From NCBI GenBank assembly GCA_002438575.1, contig DJPP01000097.1, positions 1 to 7,882 on the forward strand: a stretch of 7,882 nt of DNA, given 5' to 3'. The notes beneath the pieces are model-generated. The model did no database searches and was not told where the DNA came from. It saw nothing but the letters and a program-made list of their open reading frames with translations. Position numbers and translations under genes: made by a program. This DNA comes from Oscillospiraceae bacterium UBA6409 (GTDB lineage Bacteria > Bacillota > Clostridia > Oscillospirales > Oscillospiraceae). This document shows, in pieces, positions 5,350-7,882 of the stretch; the first letter of the stretch is position 1; every line of letters starts with the position of its first letter.

Positions 5350-5979
5350 CTATTTCTTGCAACAGTTTATTTTATCCGGTTTTGTGCCGTTTGGCAAGAC
5401 CCCTTTTACGGCAAGCCAGAGCGCACCGGGCAGCAGGAACAGCCCCGCGCCGGTGGTCAGCGTCAGGTACAGGCACAAGACCAGCAGGACGGCGGAGACA
5501 ACGGCGCCCACCACATAGGCCACGCGGTCGGCGGTGTAGGGCTCGGTGCAGAGGGCCGTCAGCAGCCAGAGAAGGCGGCCGCCGTCCATCGGTCGGACCG
5601 GCAGCAAATTCAGCGCGCCCAGGATCAGGTGGGCGCCGGCGAAGGGGGCCAGGGGCGCCCAGCCGGTCAGGGACAGCAGCGCCCAGAGCAGGAGGTTGCA
5701 GCCGGGGCCGGCGGCTACGGCCAGCAGCTCGCCGCCATAGGACAGGCGGTGGAGATCCGGCACGTACAGCTCCGCGCCGGAGGCGGAGAGCGTCAGCCGG
5801 CGGGGCGGGGCGTGGAGCGCGCGGAGCGTCAGGACGTGGGCCAGCTCGTGGCACAGGGCGGCGGAGAGGAGCGCGGCGGGCAGGGTCAGCCCGCGGGAGA
5901 ACAGCAGAAACGCCGCCAGCAGCACCAGCGCGGAGGGCGAGACGGTGAGGGCGGCGGAGGCTTTACGCAAATGTGACAT
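5350..5979 (-). CDS. M50 family site-2 protease, SpoIVFB-like
   Basis: A 209-residue polytopic membrane protein. H44-E45-L-A-H48 in a hydrophobic helix is the zinc-protease HExxH motif. N124-LLP-x2-P-M-D132-G is the second S2P motif, supplying the third metal ligand (D132). Hydrophobic segments occur near 15-30, 35-52, 85-105, 112-127, 153-172 and 177-193. Residue positions agree closely with B. subtilis SpoIVFB (H43/E44/H47 and D137), which cuts pro-sigma-K during sporulation, but no C-terminal CBS domain follows and the chain ends in a short polar tail. The start overlaps the M23 gene by 17 nt with no clear Shine-Dalgarno, so translation is probably coupled. The preceding M23 gene corresponds in position to spoIVFA. 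Whether the substrate is a sigma factor cannot be told from the sequence. Confidence 0.88.
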   Translation of the reverse strand: MSHLRKASAALTVSPSALVLLAAFLLFSRGLTLPAALLSAALCHELAHVLTLRALHAPPRRLTLSASGAELYVPDLHRLSYGGELLAVAAGPGCNLLLWALLSLTGWAPLAPFAGAHLILGALNLLPVRPMDGGRLLWLLTALCTEPYTADRVAYVVGAVVSAVLLVLCLYLTLTTGAGLFLLPGALWLAVKGVLPNGTKPDKINCCKK

Positions 5980-6802
5980 AGTAGATGGGATTCAGATACG
6001 TGTCATCGTGATGGAGTTCAAAATGCAGGTGGAAGCCGGTGGCGCGGCCGGTGGCGCCCAGCTCGGCGATGGGGTCGCCGGCCCTCACCTGCTGGCCGTC
6101 GGAGGCGGTGATCTTACGGCAGTGGGCATAGAGGGTGGAAAAGCCGCCGGCGTGGGTGACGGTGACGTAGTTACCCAGATCGGTGCTGCTGCCGATAGCC
6201 GTCACCGTGCCGTCGGCAAAGGCGCGGATGACCGCGCCCTCCTCCCCTGCGATATCCAGGCCGTAGTGGAAGCGGCCGTCACCCTCCAGAGGATCGCTGC
6301 GGCAGCCGAACAGCGAGGTGATCTGGCCCGCCGCGACCGGGTCAACGTAGTCGAAGTCCAGGACCCGCTGGAGCATATCCACGTTGTCCGGCAGCGTCTC
6401 CGACCGGGAAACAGCAGGGGCGGCGGGTATCTCCGATGTGCCGAAGACAGCGGTGTACGCGTCGTTGAGGGCGTCAGAGACGGTGGAGCCGTCCGCAAAG
6501 GCCCGGCCAGCGGCGGAGAACACCTCGACAAAATCGGTATCGGCGCCCAGCAGATCCAGCAGCGTGGCGCGGCAGCGATCCAGCGCCGCCGGGAACAGGA
6601 ATTTCATGGCGACGACCGCCAGCAGCAGCGCGGCGGAGATCACCAGCTGGGCCATACGGCGGCGGGAGCCGGGGGCGGGCGCGGCAGCGGACTTCGCCCG
6701 GTCCGGGCGAGGCGCGGGGCGAGACGGAGCTTTGCGGGGAGGAGCACTGCGGCGGGGCGGGGCGATGCGTTTGCCGGCGTAGGACGCGGGGCGCTGGGAC
6801 AT
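5963..6802 (-). CDS. Membrane-anchored M23 (LytM) peptidase, SpoIVFA/SpoIIQ-like
   Basis: A 279-residue protein. Residues 1-50 are a basic, Pro/Ala/Arg-rich cytoplasmic tail (PPRRSAPPRKAPSRPAPRP), 51-72 a single membrane segment, and the rest would be extracytoplasmic. A linker and helical region (about 75-150) precede the LytM domain. Zinc ligands appear complete: H179 and D183 (HYGLD) and H260 in HLH (258-260), with catalytic H227 in YAHC. Such proteins cut or bind peptidoglycan peptide bridges; in sporulation loci an M23-like SpoIVFA anchors and controls the M50 protease. I chose ATG 6802 because AAGGAGGTG lies 7-8 nt upstream; a start at 6841 would precede this site. It is the first gene of an operon with the M50 protease, which overlaps its 3' end. 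Confidence 0.92.
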   Translation of the reverse strand: MSQRPASYAGKRIAPPRRSAPPRKAPSRPAPRPDRAKSAAAPAPGSRRRMAQLVISAALLLAVVAMKFLFPAALDRCRATLLDLLGADTDFVEVFSAAGRAFADGSTVSDALNDAYTAVFGTSEIPAAPAVSRSETLPDNVDMLQRVLDFDYVDPVAAGQITSLFGCRSDPLEGDGRFHYGLDIAGEEGAVIRAFADGTVTAIGSSTDLGNYVTVTHAGGFSTLYAHCRKITASDGQQVRAGDPIAELGATGRATGFHLHFELHHDDTYLNPIYYVTFA

Positions 6803-6879
6803 GGCGGAACACCTCCTTCTTTTCCAGAGCACTATATGCAATAGACGAAGGCGTTAGACATACAAGTGAAAGTTGGGAA

Positions 6880-6909
6880 ATTATACTTGACAGCCGCGCC
6901 GTCAGGAAA
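6880..6909 (-). promoter_or_regulatory. Possible divergent promoter for the M23-M50-radical SAM operon
   Basis: On the minus strand a perfect TATAAT (6880-6885) lies 18 nt downstream of a weak -35-like TTTCCT (6904-6909). It would give a leader of about 70 nt before the M23 start. The element is intertwined with the plus-strand tRNA promoter. The weak -35 keeps confidence low. Confidence 0.3.
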
Positions 6910-6915
6910 TATAAT
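6887..6915 (+). promoter_or_regulatory. tRNA-Pro promoter, consensus sigma-A type
   Basis: TTGACA (6887-6892) and TATAAT (6910-6915) are both perfect consensus hexamers with an optimal 17-nt spacer. Transcription should start near 6922, only about 5 nt before the mature tRNA end. Confidence 0.92.
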
Positions 6916-6926
6916 AGGAGGGCTGA

Positions 6927-7002
6927 CGGGGTGTAGCGCAGCTGGTAGCGCGCTTGGTTCGGGACCAAGAGGCCGGGGGTTCAAGTCCCCCCACTCCGAC
7001 CA
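6927..7002 (+). tRNA. tRNA-Pro (anticodon CGG)
   Basis: A complete 76-nt cloverleaf. The acceptor CGGGGTG pairs with CACTCCG (6992-6998) with one G-U, followed by discriminator A and an encoded CCA. The D-arm is GCGC-AGCTGGTA-GCGC; the anticodon stem CTTGG/CCAAG encloses the loop TTCGGGA with anticodon CGG at 6960-6962 and G37, as in proline tRNAs. The T-arm GGGGG-TTCAAGT-CCCCC is intact. It reads CCG codons, frequent in a high-GC genome. It has a consensus promoter and an immediate terminator, so it is a single-gene unit. Its last 11 bases are repeated at 7805-7815. Confidence 0.97.
6992..7002 (+). repeat. Direct repeat copy 1 (att-like), tRNA-Pro 3' end
   Basis: CACTCCGACCA, the 3' acceptor strand plus CCA of tRNA-Pro, recurs exactly at 7805-7815. 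tRNA 3' ends are classic integration targets, with the intact gene kept at one end of the insert. Confidence 0.6.
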
Positions 7003-7039
7003 AAAATCGGCAAGCTTTTGAAGAAGCTTGCCGATTTTT
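7002..7039. terminator. Bidirectional terminator shared by tRNA-Pro and the toxin gene
   Basis: A perfect 16-bp inverted repeat (AAAAATCGGCAAGCTT, 7002-7017, and its complement 7024-7039) encloses a TTGAAG loop. The AT ends give a U-tract in either direction, so it can end both rightward tRNA transcription and leftward toxin-antitoxin transcription; the toxin stop lies only 4 nt beyond. Confidence 0.9.
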
Positions 7040-7043
7040 AATT

Positions 7044-7382
7044 TTATTCGGTTGATTCTCCATGCAGCAGGTCTTTGAACAGGACACTCATATAATCGCT
7101 GCGGCCATACAGAACGCGGTCAATGTAGACATCGTTGCTTTGCACACGGTAAAACACCATATAATTGCCGCTGACAAGAAAACGATAGTCCGTACCGACG
7201 TCTGCAACAGAGGATAACGGGGTTCCCATTTCTGCGAAATTTTTCAACGAGTCAACCGCATCCATAATGCGATCGATCACGCACCCCGCGGCAGAACGGT
7301 TTTGAAGCTCCGATACGATGTAGTCCCAAATATCATCCAAATCACGACGGGACTCAGGTGAATAATGAATTTTATTCTTCAT
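7044..7382 (-). CDS. RelE/ParE superfamily type II toxin
   Basis: A 112-residue protein with the RelE/ParE fold signature: a first strand (KIHYSPESRRDLDDIWDYI), an Asn-containing helical turn (ELQNRSAAGCVIDRIMDAVDSL), then GTDYRFLVSGNYMVFYRV and VYIDRVLYGRSDYMSVLF. The R in the YRFLVSGNY strand and the late R-x2-Y-(R)xxDY region correspond to residues important in the family. ParE members poison gyrase and RelE members cleave mRNA on the ribosome; the late YGRSDY motif is closer to ParE-like and generic plasmid-stabilisation members, but the target cannot be decided. Translation is coupled: the start lies within the antitoxin gene (11-nt overlap, ATGAAGAATAA). The segment is visibly less GC-rich than the housekeeping genes to the left, consistent with acquisition. 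Confidence 0.88.
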   Translation of the reverse strand: MKNKIHYSPESRRDLDDIWDYIVSELQNRSAAGCVIDRIMDAVDSLKNFAEMGTPLSSVADVGTDYRFLVSGNYMVFYRVQSNDVYIDRVLYGRSDYMSVLFKDLLHGESTE

Positions 7383-7632
7383 TCGCTCTTGCGCGGAAGT
7401 GCGCCCTCATATCGTCCGACGTCAGCCAACCTTCCGTTTCGCCGGAGTGGCGGCCTTTTGCAAGCTCATTCATCAGGCGGATGGTCGCCTGTGTTCTCTC
7501 ATAGTCCTGCATATCCACAATGGCATATCGTCCGCGCCCATTCTTCGTCAAAAAGACAGGAGCGCCCACAGCCACATCATGCAGTACCTCGCTGTAATTT
7601 CGCAGGTCAGAAATGGGTTTAATATTCGGCAT
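7372..7632 (-). CDS. Phd/YefM family type II antitoxin
   Basis: An 86-residue protein. The N-terminal MPNIKPISDLRNYSEVLHDV (1-20) and PVFLTKNGRGRYAIVDMQDYERT (25-47) are the typical Phd/YefM DNA-binding and dimerisation half. The C-terminal half (48-86) is charged and presumably wraps the toxin. It is the first gene of the pair, as usual, preceded by AAGGAG about 9 nt before the ATG and a good promoter. Phd-type antitoxins repress their own promoter through inverted repeats, and two are present upstream. The stop overlaps the toxin start by 11 nt. Confidence 0.92.
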   Translation of the reverse strand: MPNIKPISDLRNYSEVLHDVAVGAPVFLTKNGRGRYAIVDMQDYERTQATIRLMNELAKGRHSGETEGWLTSDDMRAHFRARANEE

Positions 7633-7655
7633 ATTTATCAGCTCCTTTCAGACAT

Positions 7656-7684
7656 AGTATACCCCACTCTGCTGTAAAATTCAA
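7656..7684 (-). promoter_or_regulatory. Promoter of the toxin-antitoxin operon
   Basis: On the minus strand TTGAAT (7679-7684) and TATACT (7656-7661) are spaced by 17 nt, placing the transcription start about 15-20 nt before the antitoxin ATG. The ribosome binding site follows directly. Confidence 0.75.
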
Positions 7685-7689
7685 CAGCA
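7670..7689. promoter_or_regulatory. Candidate operator overlapping the -35 of the antitoxin promoter
   Basis: TGCTGT (7670-7675) and ACAGCA (7684-7689) form a 6-bp inverted repeat with an 8-bp centre that covers the -35 hexamer. This is where an autorepressing Phd/YefM complex would be expected to bind. It is an inference from position. Confidence 0.45.
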
Positions 7690-7694
7690 AGTTT

Positions 7695-7724
7695 GCAGCG
7701 CGCATTTCTATAAATGCGCGCTGC
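7695..7724. repeat. Perfect 13-bp palindrome upstream of the antitoxin promoter
   Basis: GCAGCGCGCATTT (7695-7707) and its exact complement (7712-7724) flank a CTAT centre. It lies just upstream of the -35. There is no U-tract on either side, so it is not a normal terminator. It could be a second operator, an insulating hairpin, or an element end inside the tRNA-flanked segment. Confidence 0.75.
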
Positions 7725-7804
7725 CTATGCATTTAGAATAAATACCTCTTGACGACTGCCAGCAAACCGTTGATATATCTGCATTTTCTGAGATCCTATA
7801 ATTA
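7725..7804. other. AT-rich intergenic stretch without recognised gene
   Basis: I see no supported coding region between the palindrome and the second tRNA-end repeat. A TTGACG (7749) and a TATAAT (7797-7802) occur but are not correctly spaced to each other. Confidence 0.5.
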
Positions 7805-7815
7805 CACTCCGACCA
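7805..7815 (+). repeat. Direct repeat copy 2 (att-like), duplicate of the tRNA-Pro 3' end
   Basis: CACTCCGACCA is identical to the tRNA-Pro 3' terminus (6992-7002). The bases just upstream (CTATAATTA) do not continue the T-arm, so this is not a second tRNA. A strong terminator begins 1 nt after the CCA, just as after the intact tRNA, suggesting this is where the original tRNA transcript ended. Confidence 0.6.
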
Positions 7816-7816
7816 T

Positions 7817-7852
7817 AAAGAAGAGGCACACGTTTGTGTGCCTCTTCTTTTT
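7817..7852 (+). terminator. Strong intrinsic terminator next to the duplicated tRNA end
   Basis: AAAGAAGAGGCACAC (7817-7831) and its perfect complement (7836-7850) enclose a GTTT loop, with a TTTTT run at 7848-7852. The 15-bp stem has A residues on the left, so it may also work leftward. No gene in the window needs it now on the plus strand; it fits an ancestral tRNA-Pro terminator. Confidence 0.85.
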
Positions 7853-7865
7853 GTATATAGAAAAC

Positions 7866-7882
7866 CACTCGCTGGGCGAGTG
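7866..7882. repeat. 7-bp hairpin at the window edge
   Basis: CACTCGC (7866-7872) and GCGAGTG (7876-7882) pair around a TGG loop. It touches the window end and may be longer; it could be part of a terminator of a neighbouring gene on the right. Confidence 0.5.

Noticed and set aside
3563..5518. A 651-codon open frame on the plus strand opposite the radical SAM gene
   Set aside because: It is an antisense shadow produced by high GC at third codon positions; its translation is low-complexity Gly/Val/Ala/His-rich, and the opposite strand encodes a recognisable conserved protein.
5945..6844. Long plus-strand open frame opposite the M23 peptidase
   Set aside because: Ala/Gly/Arg-rich shadow with no motif; the minus-strand frame carries the LytM zinc site.
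7797..7802. TATAAT just before the duplicated tRNA end as a plus-strand promoter
   Set aside because: No acceptable -35 lies 16-18 nt upstream and transcription would run straight into the terminator at 7817.
7805..7815. A second, complete or degenerate tRNA-Pro gene ending here
   Set aside because: Only the last 11 bases match; no T-arm, anticodon arm or D-arm can be folded from the sequence upstream.

Overview
The window looks like a chromosomal segment of a GC-rich member of the Bacillota, most likely a gut-type Clostridia/Oscillospirales lineage. This is an inference from gene order (rplS, ylqF, rnhB, yraN; a radical SAM pair next to an M50/M23 pair), strong AGGAGG-type ribosome binding sites and U-tract terminators, not from any search. 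Every recognised protein gene lies on the minus strand; the only plus-strand gene is a tRNA.

Reading in the direction of minus-strand transcription (right to left): a two-gene type II toxin-antitoxin module (7372-7632 antitoxin, 7044-7382 toxin), with its own promoter, converges on a tRNA-Pro(CGG) gene (6927-7002) across a shared bidirectional terminator. An operon of tightly overlapping genes follows: a membrane-anchored M23 peptidase (5963-6802), an M50 SpoIVFB-like intramembrane protease (5350-5979), a B12-binding radical SAM protein of the TIGR03960 type (3470-5302) and its usual partner, a TIGR03936/DUF2344 protein (2815-3477). The M23/M50 pair recalls SpoIVFA/SpoIVFB. Next come rplS (ribosomal protein L19) with a good promoter, a structured leader and a terminator; rbgA/ylqF (50S assembly GTPase); a 27-codon CPxCG micro-ORF; rnhB (RNase HII); yraN; and the first codons of an M19 dipeptidase that runs off the left edge.

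Most coding sequence is high GC. Two stretches are visibly AT-richer: the rnhB-yraN gap (about 565-650), which holds an 11-bp-phased degenerate repeat, and the toxin-antitoxin region (about 7003-7804). The latter is flanked by an exact 11-bp copy of the tRNA-Pro 3' end, as expected for a small tRNA-targeted insertion or the remnant of a larger island. This duplication, the micro-ORF, the GAG (not GRG) motif in RNase HII and the phased repeat are the most interesting observations. I did not find a clearly new multi-gene system; the strongest candidates are the tRNA-flanked toxin-antitoxin segment and the functionally uncharacterised radical SAM pair.
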